Source: Sisyra terminalis (taxonomy: Eukaryota > Arthropoda > Insecta > Neuroptera > Sisyridae). Taken from it: a stretch of 64,000 nucleotides of DNA. Positions 46,905 to 59,063 of the stretch are shown piece after piece (position 1 is the first letter of the stretch; every line of letters starts with the position of its first letter). The notes below the pieces were generated by a model, which worked only from the letters and a program-made list of their open reading frames with translations, had not been told where the DNA came from and did no database searches. A program made the translations under genes and the position numbers. The stretch covers positions 21,576,001-21,640,000 of the forward strand of contig OY292278.1 of assembly GCA_958496175.1 (NCBI GenBank), written 5' to 3'.

Positions 46905-48770
46905 CAATATTGAGGTAAATGATTGTTGTAAATAAATAAATGAGTTTGTAGTATGTAAACGTTTGTAATAAATAAACGTTTATGTATTAAAATATATTTG
47001 TAATTGCTGAATGTTCTGTAACACAAATCCAAACGAACCCGTCAAATATAAAATTCAAAAACGGAACAATATGATATGTTTTGTTCTGCCCTTGTCTTTT
47101 GTTGGATATTATATTTCGTAATACTTTTTTACCTTATTTGAAACGCATTTCATCCCTTTGTTTAACTATTCTACAATATTAGGCCGTATTTATTTTCACA
47201 GTAAAAGTGAAAGTTTATTATTTAATAGTGGAAAATATTGAATTATCAAAAATACTTAGTGAAATTTTAGTGGAAAACTCAAACAATTCATTGTGTTTTC
47301 TTTTAGTTTACAGGAATATTGAAGAAGGCGGTTTATCTATGTCAATTTTCACAATTAATTTTCATTTCGTGTGATCTTTCGATATAACTCATATATTGTA
47401 ACATTTCATTGAAAATTAATAAAACGAATCGAGAAATAGGCCAGAGACACGCTTGGAATATATAGGTCATCACCGGGAAGTGAAAAGCGAGCATAACGGG
47501 AAGAATTGTTGCGCAAGGCTCGTTATTCCAAAAATAGGTTCAGCATTTGAAACTAGGTCGCGGTCAATCCAAATAGCGCCTCGTCCAAAACTCCCTTTTC
47601 CTTTTTCTTTTTTGTCCATCTAAAATTACCACTGAGTCAACCTCAATTCACAAATTCTCGGTTTTTGCAACAAATTATTTCCTAACGAACGAAAACCTCA
47701 ACCATAAACTCCTTTATGAAAAAAAAAATAGAAATAAACTGAATAATTGTTACATAAGCATTACATGTGAGTGCTCTATGATTTTTGAAATTCACGAATG
47801 CGAATGCGAACACCGATTGCATAAATCACGGCCTCAAACGATTTACCATTCAAATGAAAATATTGTTCCATAAAGTTCCACGAAAAGAATTATTAAAAAC
47901 AAAATATAGATTAGGAAGTGGAAATTTCTATTCTTATCGAATTAAAGTTTTCAGCAAACATATCATTATCCAAACTATATGAATGGATAGATTAAATCTT
48001 TTGGCACATTACAAAATCACATAATTTGCATTCCAACAAGAATTCACATTTTAAGAAAGCATAACATAAAGTAGGCAAAATGGGGTATAATGGTGCGAAG
48101 GTTAGCTTCATTGTTTGATAAACCCAACGATAAATTCAATCAAAACTTCAACAATAAGTATCTGTCTAGTGAAAGAATTGCAATTTTCAATTTTACAAAC
48201 ATTTGTCGACCAAATATATATTTTTTTTTTGGTTTTTAAAAAAAGAAAAACCCACTAAAACCCCATTAAGTTTTATAAGTGCAGTGCAAACTACACTCTT
48301 CTTCCGGTTGACTAGTTTTCTTCTCAACTATTGGTTCAAATTATTTCGTTTCATTTTAAACAAATTTTTAATTTCAAATGTCTAAATCAAATTTGAATTT
48401 TCAATCGTCTTAGTATAGATATACACTCAAATGTATAAAACTGTAAAAAAATATAATAAATGCACTGATCTGTATATCGGTGGCCTGATTCTAAAAGAGC
48501 CAAAGGTAATTTTTTTCAAATTATGTGTTATTTTGACTAAAAGTTTTCAATTTAATAAATTTTTAATTTTACAAATGCCAATGTTTAATAACAAAATAAA
48601 AAAAAGTTGTATTTCCATGTCAGCCAACGAAATACAGTAAACTTTCGATTATCCGTGTGCAGGTTATCCGGTTTGTGGATTATCCGTGCATATTTTTTAA
48701 ATATTTGGGGTGTAGTCATAGATCTCTTTAATAAGTAAAACCATTACCATGTTAAAACAGTTCTGCCTTA
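46905..48770. other. Gene-free DNA upstream of TBCEL
   Basis: The patch at 47430-47600 has higher GC and several CpGs (CACCGGGAAGTGAAAAGCGA, TAGGTCGCGGTCAATCC). It could be the TBCEL promoter, because TBCEL's first coding exon starts right at a splice acceptor and needs a 5' exon upstream. This is only inference. Confidence 0.3.
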
Positions 48771-48774
48771 GACA

Positions 48775-49085
48775 TTAGAACAAAAGTTCAAACAAATGTA
48801 TTTCGATTGCCAAGGAATCTTTCTCAGTGGTGATCAAGTAGTTTTGGATCGTTCCGTACCTGCAATATAGTGGTTCATCACAATGTGTGACTCATCACGT
48901 AGCAGTTACGGAGCGATCCAAAACTATTTGTTCACTACTGAGGAAGATTGCTTCGCAATAGAAATACGTACCTGGGCAATACATCCAAAACAAATCAAAA
49001 ACTACTTGATCACCACTGAAGAAGATTGCTTCGCCATCGAAATACGTGTCTGGGAAATACGTCAAAATAAATTTGTTTAAATTTA
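48775..49085. mobile_element. Family B element with repeated right arm
   Basis: Left arm (TTCGATTGCCAAGGAATCTT) and right arm flank a spacer near 48880. The core of the right arm then occurs twice: CTGAGGAAGATTGCTTCGCA at 48938 and CTGAAGAAGATTGCTTCGCC at 49016. No terminal target duplication seen. Confidence 0.8.
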
Positions 49086-49764
49086 AAACATTCCGAAACT
49101 AGTTTCGGTCGGACACTACTTCCCTATAATTTCTTTTAAGAATAATTATTTATGCCGAATAATTTTGCTAGACGCTCTTGTAAAACATTTCACCAATATT
49201 AAAATTGGCAATTATAAATCATAACTGAAATGTTTTTTAATTCTAAGTAACTGAAAACCTAAAGATTTTTTGCCAAAGACAAGCAACAATATTATGATAA
49301 TCATGGCTAATTCGAACTTAAACCACTTTCAAAATAAATATTTATTGATAATTATTCTAAAATATTACATAAATTATACTTTGCGTTAGTATAAACGAAA
49401 AAAAATGAATAAATAAGAACACTTTTCCGGTAGACTTCCATTCGAAACGAATGATTTTCTTCTGCCTCTTGATTAAGAGCCAAACTCAAAATTTCTCAAT
49501 AACTCAACAAGAAATTATGTGAAAGTATGACATAAGACCAACTAGAGAAACCGATTGACGCTTAATTTTATTTTATTTTAAATCTATTCTATTTATAATC
49601 ATAATATTTAAATCCATTAAGTTATAATTCTTACGAAATCTGCTTTTCCTACTTTCCCTTCAAAAAAAATAAAATTGTTGCTATGGCTAATTATTTATAG
49701 TTTTTTCGCATTCAATTTTCAGCGACTTAATGACTTAAGAAAATAAATTTTAATTTTATTCCAG

Positions 49765-52700
49765 ATGCCTTCTTTGTTGGAGGCGATCGAGTTGAAGTAC
49801 AGCCTTACGGAAGATCCCATGTTCAGCGATGGACACGAGGATGGCGATATGGACATTTCGATTTATGTGCCGAAAAAGCCGCCACGGATTTGTATTCCGT
49901 CGTTGTTGGTGTTGAATGATTTCGATATTGAAACAGCCGGAGATGGGCATGAAATCGAAGATAAATGTGCCGGTGTCGAAGAATTGGATCTTGCCATGAA
50001 TAAATTGCAACAATGGTCTGAGGTAACTATTCGATTAGTTGGGTGTTAGAAGAAGATTTAATGGTTGTCTTTTGATGTTTAGGTCATTGCCATTTTTGCA
50101 CATATGCCACGTTTAAAGTTCGCCAATCTCAGCTTTAACACTTTATCTATGCCGCTGGATCGGAGTCAAGAATTGAAGAACGGATGGAGCCAACTAACTA
50201 ACTTAGTGTTAAACTCGACGAATATCGATTGGCGTAGTGTGCGCCAACTGTTGCAATTGTTGCCATCGTTAGAAGAACTTCATCTCAGCTTTAATGAATA
50301 CCACGAAGTGGACTTAGAGGATAAAATCTATGAAAAAACTGCTTGTAAATGTGGCATTGCCGACAAGATCTGTCTAAGTCCCGTCGAATCATTGTGCAAT
50401 TTCCAAGAAGCCTTCCGCAACGAAAATCTAATAACCAGCGACTCGAGGCACTGCGAAACTTGCTACAAAAACCGGCATCATGAAAACGATGATCCAACAC
50501 TTCTGAACGAATTAATCAAATCGAAAATGTTTACATCGTTCGACAAAGACATGCAAGTCGTCGAAGACAATGAAGTGATAACCGGCACCAACCGAGTCGT
50601 GCATCCCCACATAAAAAAATTGCATTTCACAGGAAATCCCGTCACTAATTGGTCCGAAATATGCAAATTGGGAAAGTCGTTTCCAAATTTGGAATCACTA
50701 GTGCTGGCCGATTGCCCGGTCGAATCATTAGAAGTGAAATTAGATAAAAATAGTTTAGAAAACGATAGCTCTTCAATAGAAAATGAATTAAATGCACCGT
50801 ACATCCACTTTAGGAAATTGTCTTTCCTTAACTTAAACGGCACGCAATTGTCCTCATGGGACGACATTGAACGACTTGCCCGATTTCCAAAATTAATATG
50901 TCTACGAATACAAGTAAGACTATACTAGTGAAATATCAATTATTTATGCAAACAATATCTAGAATTTCAAAACATGAAATCTTTGATTAATGCAGTTTTG
51001 CTCCATTTCCATGATTTATTTATTGAAAACACGAACTAGGTTTGGTTGTTTAAAAGTAAAAATGAATAAGTATCGTCTGCAAGTTAGGGTTGTTGTCCGG
51101 ACGTAGTCATAAATGGGTGTGTATGTGGGTAGAACAAGATATTGGTCTCTATTGTTCAAAGCATCTACTCAGTCGACCATTACAGAAAGAATTTCATTCG
51201 AAAATTTTACCAAAGATTAATTACTATTATTATCAATCGAAATTTGAATATTTTCCGCAACTTTCCAATTAACTACAATTCAAATATTGCGAAAGCCAAG
51301 TGCGAATTTTAATTAATATTGGAACATAAGCGATATTTGAAAATGATTTTTTTTATTGAGTTGAGTTGGGTTATCCAGGATGAAGTTAGTTAGGCCTCAA
51401 TATTGCAACCTCAGGGTTTATTGTGCTTCCTAGGTCCCTACTTCACCTAGTTAAGACCAACCTTAGTATTCGTCGCACTAGGTGCTTTCCGATAATGTCA
51501 GTTCCAGAACTTATTATCCCCAGTTCCTTATTCTTCCATTCATTCAGAGCACCATATTCCTGTAGAATGTGAAAGCGGTTTCATCTTCTGCCTGATAGAA
51601 CCTGCATTTTGGGTCATCCACATACAATCCTATTGTATTTCTTCATTCCACAGTGGCCAGTTATTAGACCCGTTACCACCTCTGTTAAAAAGGGATAATT
51701 TAAATTTAATGGTTTTAAATTACTCCTAATGATCATTTTGAACATATTTAACAATAGGTTGATGCATTCTAACTAGATTGATTGATAAAATAATATGCAT
51801 TAACAAAAAAAGACAAAGATATAAACATGACCCGTAGTGGCTCATGATTACCATCGTTACAATAGAATTCTTTATGTTTCCACGCACTGGTTTCATCAAT
51901 TTATTTAGCTTCCAATAAACGAGGAAAAAACAATTTTTAGTTGTGAAAAGTTTATATTTTCACAGATTTTTTTTTTAATTTTAATGAGCAAATGAGTGTC
52001 CGAAATCGATGGGTGAGCTTATTGATCTTCTGTGACGTCACAGTCCACATATTAAAACTTAGATATAAACTGATTAATGAGTGGTTCATTATAAAACAAT
52101 AATAGTTTACACAATTTTTCACGTTTTCCACCACGTAATAAATTTTCAGACCTTTAAAATTACTCTCATTTCTTTTTCTATGGACTAGAGATTAATTGTG
52201 TTTAGTTATGTAAAACCTAAGCTTTTCATTAATCATTTCAATACTAAATCTTTTAATAGATGAAAGAAAAACTGTTTTTCCAAACAATTAAACTATAATT
52301 GCAGTTTGAACTAGATCGAGTGAAATTTCCAAAGATTAAAAAAATATTTTCTAGACTGGAAAATTAAAAAAAGTGTTTTTATTTCTCAAAAAGCATATGG
52401 CATTTTGTATGGATTTATAGTGAGTTTTTAAGGAAAAGTTCATTTTCATAATCAAAATTATATTTTAAATTTAAAGAAAAGTATAATAAATAATTTTCCG
52501 ATAGTTCAAAAAGGTTGACTAAATCAAACAGTGTAGAAAATGGCATAGGGCGATAACAATGAAAAATCGACCCCAGAATGGTATTTGGACCATTTTTTGA
52601 GGGTATGTTGGTATTAAAAAGATATATCTTCATACTCCAAGTTTGTTTATTGCCGAATAAATCGAAAAAAAAAAATGATAAATCAAAAAATATTTCTTTC

Positions 52701-53807
52701 TCAACAATGAGTAAACCAATTTGACTGAAATTTGGACAAATTATGAAATTATATAAAGGATATACTCAGAAAAAATAACAGCCTTTAATCTTCATTATAA
52801 TTTTTTGAAGCAGATGATTTCTCTGCTTAGATGACTAATTGTAAAGTGACTCCTATAGAGTAAATTAACTTAGTTTTTTTTTTTCAAAAAATATACAAAG
52901 TTTAATAAAATATACTAGTCCACATTAAATTTCAAATACTGTAAATGGTTTAAGTCATTGACATTTAATTTAAATGATTTAAAAGAAATACTTTTTGTGC
53001 TTAAATAATTTTTTTTGGGAAAGCGTCCGTGGAATTTTGAAATTTGTGTCTTGTGACGTCATTTTAATACCGGACCAATAGGAGCTCGTTAAGACATTTT
53101 GGTTTGACCGATGTTTATTTGCATTTATAAATGTGTATTTTTAAGATTTTGTCAAGTAAAGTTAAAAAGTAACAGCTATATTATGGTTTGAATTGTATTT
53201 TCATATGTATAAGTTCTACTTAGATTAAACTAAAATAATCGCTGAATAATAAATGTCGATAATTTTTTAGGGTTGTCCTTTGTGGGAAAGTCACGAGAAC
53301 ACTCAGCACGAGCGTCGTCAATTGCTTGTTGCACGATTGCCAAACGTAACAATATTGAACGGAGGCGGTGTGATTACGGCCGAAGAACGTGAAGCTGCCG
53401 AAAGGGCGTTCATCCGTTACTATATGGACCGGCCGGTGGAGCAACGACCTGCACGTTACGGCCAGCTAATAGCCCTGCATGGGGACCTGGAGCCGCTGGC
53501 CAACGTCGATATGCGGCCTGAAAAACGCGTACGTGTGAAATTTACATACGAAAACATTGTCGAGGAACGTCTCGTGGACGTCTATCGAACGGTAGCTGAT
53601 TTGAAAACACGTTTGGAACCGCTGACGGGACTGCCGCCGTCACGTATGCGATTATTTTATGTAGATCAAGACTTAAAAAGTATACAAGGACCTGAGGAAA
53701 TGAAATATGCATCGAAGCAGCTATACAGCTACAATATCCAATCAGGGGATGAAATCATAATCGATCAAAAACGACGAACCATTTCCACCTCGTCGTCAAA
53801 CTCTTAA
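49765..53807 (+). CDS. TBCEL: Tubulin-specific chaperone cofactor E-like protein
   Basis: Three coding exons, 49765-50022, 50083-50913 and 53271-53807, join in frame to 541 residues. Order: N-terminal SLLEAIELKYS; leucine-rich repeats (VEELDLAMNKLQQWSEV, LKFANLSFNTL, LEELHLSFNEY, IKKLHFTGNPVTNWSEI, LSFLNLNGTQLSSWDDI); the linker with RRQLLVARLPNVTILNGG and RAFIRYYMDRP; then a ubiquitin-like domain (about 450-530) ending GPEEMKYASKQLYSYNIQSG. There is no CAP-Gly domain, which separates TBCEL from TBCE. TBCEL proteins destabilise or recycle tubulin and in flies (mulet) act in sperm individualisation. About 95 extra residues (163-261) with six Cys split the repeats compared with vertebrate TBCEL. 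The ATG directly follows an acceptor AG, implying a non-coding 5' exon. Confidence 0.95.
51366..51690 (-). pseudogene. Non-LTR retrotransposon fragment (Jockey/R1-like RNase H tail)
   Basis: On the minus strand, VTGLITGHCGMKKYNR and, after one frameshift, VDDPKCRFYQAEDETAFTFY match the C-terminal end of insect Jockey/R1-type polymerases (the usual form is LLTGHC...L, then DPKCRFC-EDETAEHLLCECP). The expected second Cys of CRFC is Tyr and stops follow. It is a dead fragment in the 2.4-kb TBCEL intron 2. Homology is by remembered motif. Confidence 0.8.
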
Positions 53808-54134
53808 GCTTACTTTTCAAAGGAATGATTTATAAAACGGCGACTTTATTATTTAAGTGCATTACTCTGTGATATTTGAGGGAAAATTGTCATTTCATTG
53901 AGCCAAATGTTCATTTATCGTTTTACCCTCAAAAAATATATAAAATGTAATGTGCTATATAACGTTAATAAGGCAGTGTATTGATTTTTAATTACATTTA
54001 AGTCAATGTAAATGTAAACTGTAATTTATCACTAACAAAATCATTTTATCTTCTACTAAATATTATACAAACAAAAATACTAAAACAAAATTGCTGTTTG
54101 ATTACTATCCCCAAATTTCATAATTTATACTCTG

Positions 54135-54152
54135 AATAAATACTTAAATAAA
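54135..54152 (+). terminator. Poly(A) signals of TBCEL
   Basis: Two AATAAA hexamers (54135-54140 and 54147-54152) about 330 bases after the stop. Confidence 0.6.
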
Positions 54153-54320
54153 AGTGAACTTTAAAACTCATTTCTTTTCGATGGAAATATTTTTCATTTT
54201 CGAAAATAATTGATAAATTTACGACTCAAATTCCATTTAGCAATATCATTATCTGCAACGTTGCATTTTTTTAGGGTATGTTGGTATTCAATTTACAATT
54301 AAATTTACTATTTCCTACTT

Positions 54321-54443
54321 TGTTATTTATCGTCGCGTTAAAAGTGCTAAGGTCTTTAGCGACTCTAGGGTTATTAATCCGTAATCGAGAAATATCGAAA
54401 ATTTGCTCGATTCAAGGACCGAACCAACAACTACTAGTTTTTC
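54321..54443 (-). mobile_element. SINE, head truncated
   Basis: TTATCGTCGCGTTAAAAGTG, TTTAGCGACTCTAGGGTTAT and TTTGCTCGATTCAAGGACC are the tail, body and B-box region. It ends at ACTACTAGTTTTT, before the A box. Confidence 0.8.
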
Positions 54444-54446
54444 TTT

Positions 54447-54603
54447 AATTGTTATTTACTTTATAACAATTAAGGTTTTAAGCGACTCTAGGATTATTAA
54501 TCTGTAATCGAGAAATATTGAAAATTTGCCCGATACGAGGATCCAACCCAATACCTACCAGTTTTGGGAGCGGTCACATAGACCACTCGGTTACTAGTAG
54601 GCT
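54447..54603 (-). mobile_element. SINE, full-length, adjacent to a truncated copy
   Basis: The head at 54550-54603 (CACATAGACCACTCGGTTAC on plus) is complete, and the B box reads GGTTGGATCC on minus. Only three bases separate it from the previous copy, in the same orientation. Confidence 0.85.
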
Positions 54604-54899
54604 TGTTTTCAATTTAACTCACGAATAAATCGGGCTACAATGAAAATTTAACGACAAAAGATAAAATTATACGATATTAGAATTTAATTAACAAAAAAAT
54701 CGTGGATTAAATTAAAAAAGGGAGAAAATGCGAGCCATTAATGCCGCTAAGAAGGACTTGAGCTCAATTCTTTCTGATCCTTATCGATCATAACAATTTC
54801 TCAAAAAACAAAGAATGGTTAGGACGATTTAGTTATTGATTCGAAATGAAATTTCAATTCGTTCATGTTTGAAAATTCCTGTTTAGCTCATTAAAGTAT

Positions 54900-55012
54900 C
54901 AAAATATTAGATTTGAATTAACAAAATAATCGCGAATTGCATCAAAAACGAAGTAGAAAACCCAACGTTGCCAGATTTTAACGTCGCAAAATTAAACATG
55001 AACTGAAGCTTT
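54900..55012. mobile_element. Family A MITE, right half
   Basis: AATTAACAAAATAATCGCGA, AAAACGAAGTAGAAAACCCA, ACGTTGCCAGATTTTAACG and GAACTGAAGC are the right arm only. Confidence 0.65.
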
Positions 55013-55065
55013 TAACTTAAAGAAAAATTGATAATGAAAAGAAAAACTTTAAACATAAATGTTTT

Positions 55066-55292
55066 GGGTTAAGTACCTCTTAGGTCTTTCAATATCTGAA
55101 AACGTTGCATTTTTCACTTTGTTTTTTATTCTATTCGCGATTTTCTTGTTAACCCAATTCTAATTATAATTATAATTCCAATTATAATTTTCTCTTTTGT
55201 GACTAAATTGTCCTTATGGGTGAATTAAATCAAAAACAAAGTAAAAAATGCAACGTTGCCGGATATTGACCGACCTAAAAGGGACTTAAGCC
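55066..55292. mobile_element. Family A MITE with perfect 8-bp duplication
   Basis: A 227-bp element, ends GGGTTAAGTACC and (inverted) GGCTTAAGTCCC, flanked by exact AATGTTTT (55058-55065 and 55293-55300). Outer ends use the AGGTCTTTCAATATCTG variant rather than the ACTTTAGCACACCC variant of the 31-kb copy. Confidence 0.92.
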
Positions 55293-55319
55293 AATGTTTT
55301 TATTATTTTTTTTTGTTTC

Positions 55320-55482
55320 TTGTTATTTATCGCCATTTTATCTCTTTCCGGGTTTTTAGCGAATTTAGGGTTAACACAAAAGCGTATCGAGAAATATTGA
55401 AAGTTTTCCTGATACGTAGATCGAACACAATACCTACCAGTTTTGGAGCGGCCACCCTAACCACTCGGCCACCAGTAAGCTT
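55320..55482 (-). mobile_element. SINE, full-length
   Basis: On plus it runs TGTTATTTATCGCCATTTTA (tail end) to CCACTCGGCCACCAGTAAGC (head). The B box is GTTCGATCT on minus. Confidence 0.85.
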
Positions 55483-55507
55483 CTTTGGTGACTTTTGAGT
55501 TAAGAAA

Positions 55508-55601
55508 ATTTGTAAACCGAGAAACATTACAAAACTTATTAGTTTCGAAAACAAAAATAAATACTTACCAATTTTAAAGTGATCACCTTGACCAATGAAT
55601 G
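55508..55601 (-). mobile_element. Decayed SINE fragment
   Basis: GTAAACCGAGAAACATTACA, AATACTTACCAATTTTAAAG and TGATCACCTTGACCAATGA track the SINE body and head with many changes. Confidence 0.5.
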
Positions 55602-56006
55602 AAGGTTGTATAACTTGAAGATAAAATATAATTTCCTTATTGATTTATTTAGAATTTATTTTATGTCTCCTTTCTTGGGCCAACGTTATAGACAGATTTT
55701 CTTTAAGTTCCTCAAAGTTAAGTGAAAAGTAAGTATTTGTTGACTTTTAGTTGTATACTACCTATTGTATTGTATACCTATTTAACTAAAAACGAGAAAA
55801 AATTTCACTATAGACAATTCTCGGTAAAATAGGAGAAAAATTAGACAAAAAATCATTTGACCAATACTTTTTCTTCTAATAAATGCTAAGCGTGCTTATA
55901 CAAGTGTTTTTTTATAAGCTGTTAGAGTAATTAAGGGATTTTACATACATAGTTAAAATTTTCCAAAAATCGTTTTTTTTTTATACTTTTGGAATGATCA
56001 TTATTC

Positions 56007-56152
56007 TTAAAAAACTACTAAGGTCTTTTAGCGACTCTAGAGTTAATTAAATCCGTTATCGAGAAATATTGAAAATTTGCCCGATACGAGGATCGAACCA
56101 TGCTCTACTAGTTTTGGAGCGGTTATTTAGACGACTCTGTCACCAGTAGGCT
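56007..56152 (-). mobile_element. SINE, nearly full-length
   Basis: AAACTACTAAGGTCTTTTAG to GACTCTGTCACCAGTAGG on plus. The B box GGTTCGATCC is intact on minus. The end of the tail (GCGACGGTAAATAA) is missing. Confidence 0.85.
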
Positions 56153-56541
56153 TATTGAATTTAAATAACATTTAAAATTTGTGAATTAAAATTTATATTA
56201 ACTTAAATAATGATAGAAACATTAAATCGTTAATCTTCATTAAATCGTTTACTGTACTTAAAATATTTTAAGTATACAAGAATTTCAGACTGCAAAAATT
56301 TATCAACACTACTTTTTTACAAGTTTAAAGAAAACTTACCCAAACCGTTATAGATTTCTTTATAAAATTAAATTTTCTATTATTTTTTTGTTTTTGTATT
56401 AGCTAAGGTTTCCTTTTAAATATCTTTAGGCGTAGAATAACCAAAGTTCCTTTAAAAAAAAGCATCGCTTAGTTTCTGTCCCGTTTCTTCAACAAACAAC
56501 TCTTAAAATAAAATAAAAATCTATTTTGCTCGGTAAAAAAC

Positions 56542-56547
56542 TTTATT
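56542..56547 (-). terminator. Poly(A) signal of the QOR-like gene
   Basis: TTTATT on plus, AATAAA on the gene's strand, 109 bases after the stop codon. Confidence 0.65.
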
Positions 56548-56655
56548 AAACTTAATCGAAACAACCATTGATCGTTTAGCTTAACAGTTCATAATAAGGA
56601 TTAATAAATCTATGTAAAGTTAAAAGAATTGCTACGAATCAAATAAATTACAATC

Positions 56656-57826
56656 TTAACTAATTTCTATCAATACTTTTCCAGTCGACTCCTTGGTTTC
56701 TACAAATTTAATAGCATCATTAATTTTCTCCAGCGAATATTTAGCACTTATGTGAGCATTAAGACCCCCGTCTTCAATCATATCAAGCGTATCAGAAATA
56801 ATTTGACGATATAATTTCATATTTGTCTTCCGCAAATTGTACATATTAACAAAATTGTGACGAGCGTTTGGTACTGGCGGTTTAATATTTAATACTTTGG
56901 TGTCAACCGAAGCACTGAGACATTCCCCGTTTTCTAAAACGCTAAAAATGGATTTAAAATTATTTTTTTTAGATATTTTTGGTAAACAAATCGTACCAAC
57001 TCCATAGGGTTTCAAGAGTTTCAAGTCCAATTCCATCGTAGACTATATGAACACCAAGATTTTTTGTTTTTGAAAGTATTTCTTTTTTGACCTTTTCCTT
57101 ATTGAATTTAAAAGCGGCAAAAGCTCCCTTATCGCGGATTAAAGCTGCTCGATTTTCAGTATCGCACACACCAATGACTTTCGCTTTGTAAATTCCTGAT
57201 GCAACATCGACGGCGGCCAATCCTAATCCTGAGGGTCCGCAAGATATTAATATATAGTTTCCTTCTTTTGGAGGCGTTTTACACACTTTAGAGAAAGCGT
57301 ACAAAGCTGTTGAATGAGCGCTTGCTATCACAGCTGCATCTCGAGGATCTACATGAGCTGGCAAACGGAACACATCGTTTGCATTTACCTAGATTCAAAG
57401 AAATTATAATAAACTATTATATTTTTTGGTTAAAATACTTACGATTGCTTGTTCTGCAAAACCAGAAAAATTTTCTAAGCTTAAAGCAACAACTTGTTCA
57501 CCAACTGTCGCTATTTTTGGAGACACCTTAGCACCAATGCCAATGACTTCTCCGGAAAATTCATAACCCGGAATAAAAGGCACTTTAATTTTTTTGTTGC
57601 TTCCCTTAAAGGCTAGGCAATCTAAATAATTAACACTACAATATTTTACTTGAATCCGCACTTCATCATTGGCAAGTTCCTTTTTTTCCGGGATTTTTTC
57701 AATTGCCAGTGGCTGTCCAAATTCCTTCAGAACAGCCGCTTTATACGATGAATTATTTCTATAAATTCGATTGGAAATGGCAAAAATTTGTTTTTGCCAT
57801 TGGAAAAATAAAACATTTCTTTTCAT
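56656..57826 (-). CDS. Quinone oxidoreductase-like MDR family protein (QORL2 type)
   Basis: Three minus-strand exons, 57826-57443, 57388-56997 and 56941-56656, join in frame to 353 residues. Introns are only 54 and 55 bp. After a basic, acid-free N-terminus that looks like a mitochondrial presequence (MKRNVLFFQWQKQIFAISNR) come the GroES-like domain (SYKAAVLKEFGQPLAIEKIP, CSVNYLDCLAFKG, FIPGYEFSGEVIGIG) and the NAD(P)-binding fold (YILISCGPSGLGLAAVDVAS, then AKVIGVCDTENRAALI). The end is the expected LEKINDAIKFVETKESTGKV. Zinc-ligand residues of true alcohol dehydrogenases are absent, as in quinone oxidoreductases. It presumably reduces a quinone or enone with NADPH; the substrate is unknown. 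The start lies 737 bases beyond the stop of the upstream elongase gene on the same strand. Confidence 0.9.
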
Positions 57827-57986
57827 TTTTGTATAATTTTTATTATTTTCTTAAAAATTATTCAATCATTCTAAACAATTTTGACATTAGACTAACTTTT
57901 TAAAATGAACACTAGAGGGCTTGTTCAAAAGCAGCCTCTATTGGCAATTACAAATACCACAAATTAGTACGGTTTTTAAAATTGTA

Positions 57987-57992
57987 TTTATT
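57987..57992 (-). terminator. Possible poly(A) signal of the elongase gene
   Basis: TTTATT on plus reads AATAAA on minus, 571 bases after the ELOVL6 stop and about 160 bases before the QOR-like start codon. It is the nearest canonical hexamer found. Confidence 0.4.
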
Positions 57993-58562
57993 TAAGTTTT
58001 TTTTTACAAATGAATTCCCCATATATAATATAATATAAGAAACAATTCATACAATTTCTATTCTTATTGAATTATATATAAAAATATTTACAAAACTATT
58101 AACGCAAAATAACAAAGGCACAAAAGCCAACAACAACAGACAAAAAACATACAAATGGAATGTGCTTCTCGCAAAACATTTTTTTTTGTTCTATTCAGAC
58201 TCAAAATTAGAAATGATCCTTTAATTAATAAGCATTTTCTTGGTATAAATAATTATATAAACACCTACATTTTAAATATTTGTTATCCTTACATAGCTAC
58301 CTACATATTTTTTTGAAAAATAATAAAAAAAAACAGAGCTACTAATTGTTGAATATGTTTTCATAAATATTCAAAAAATCCATTACTTAAGTTACAGAAA
58401 CATTAAAGTCTTATTCCTTCTCTACAAATTTATAAATAAAAAATAATTGCGATATTTTTCAGCTTTCTAAATTGCTTGATACCATTTTAACTAATATATT
58501 AATTATTTAGAAAAAAAAGTTTGTATATATACTCAAAAAGAAAATTAGAACCCAACAAGTTT

Positions 58563-59012
58563 CTAGTGTTGTTTGATGGAGCCTTTGCCCTTGCCTCGTT
58601 TTTCCCCGCTCAAATAAGCCTTGTAGAAAAATCTGGCAAACAGGACAAAGTAACTGAAGTACATGGCAATTGATAATTTAATGTTTACTGGCGAAATGTG
58701 GCATTCTTTTTGGCTAGTGACAAAGTTGTGCGCCCAAACATTTATCGCGCAACCGATAACCATTTGTGCGAGCTGAAGAGTTGTAATAACCATGGCGAAT
58801 TGGCGAGGTGGTGAATATCTGCAAAATTTAAATGTTAAATTAATTAATTAATTGTAATTAGTACATGGAAAACTCACCCCATTGCTCTTAGAGCATAATA
58901 TGAATACATAACACTATGTACAAAATAATTCATAACAATAAACCATCGAGCTGAGGCAGTATATTCCGAATATGAGAACCAACTGTACAACAATACAGTA
59001 ATATGGTGGTAC
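58563..59012 (-). CDS. ELOVL6: ELOVL6-type very-long-chain fatty acid elongase, C-terminal exons only
   Basis: Two exons, 59012-58878 and 58818-58563, join through a 59-bp GT-AG intron and give the last 130 residues. They begin inside the Trp codon of the catalytic segment ([20 protein letters not shown]), continue with [20 protein letters not shown] and [20 protein letters not shown], and end [16 protein letters not shown] with [13 protein letters not shown] is the ELO signature; ELOVL6 is the closest type I can name. The first His of the HXXHH box must lie in the preceding exon. ELOVL6 (Baldspot in flies) performs the condensation step lengthening C12-C16 acyl-CoA in the ER membrane. No exon for the N-terminal half was found to the right edge, so the preceding intron is probably at least 5 kb. 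Confidence 0.93.
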
Positions 59013-59063
59013 CTAAAAAATAAAAAGAAAAAAATTATTCAACGAATAAAACATTGCATTGCA

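Larger units (their letters stand above)
54250..54765. mobile_element. Family A MITE split by two SINEs
   Basis: The left arm (ATCTGCAACGTTGCATTTTT...CCTACTTTG) stops at 54321, two minus-strand SINEs follow, and the MITE resumes at 54604 with TTTTCAATTTAACTCACGAA, GGGCTACAATGAAAATTTAA and the end GAAGGACTTGAGCTC. The break falls exactly within the CTTTGTTTTTAATTTAATTC arm. Confidence 0.75.

Noticed and set aside
50478..50867. 129-codon minus-strand frame inside TBCEL exon 2
   Set aside because: Antisense shadow; the plus strand encodes leucine-rich repeats.
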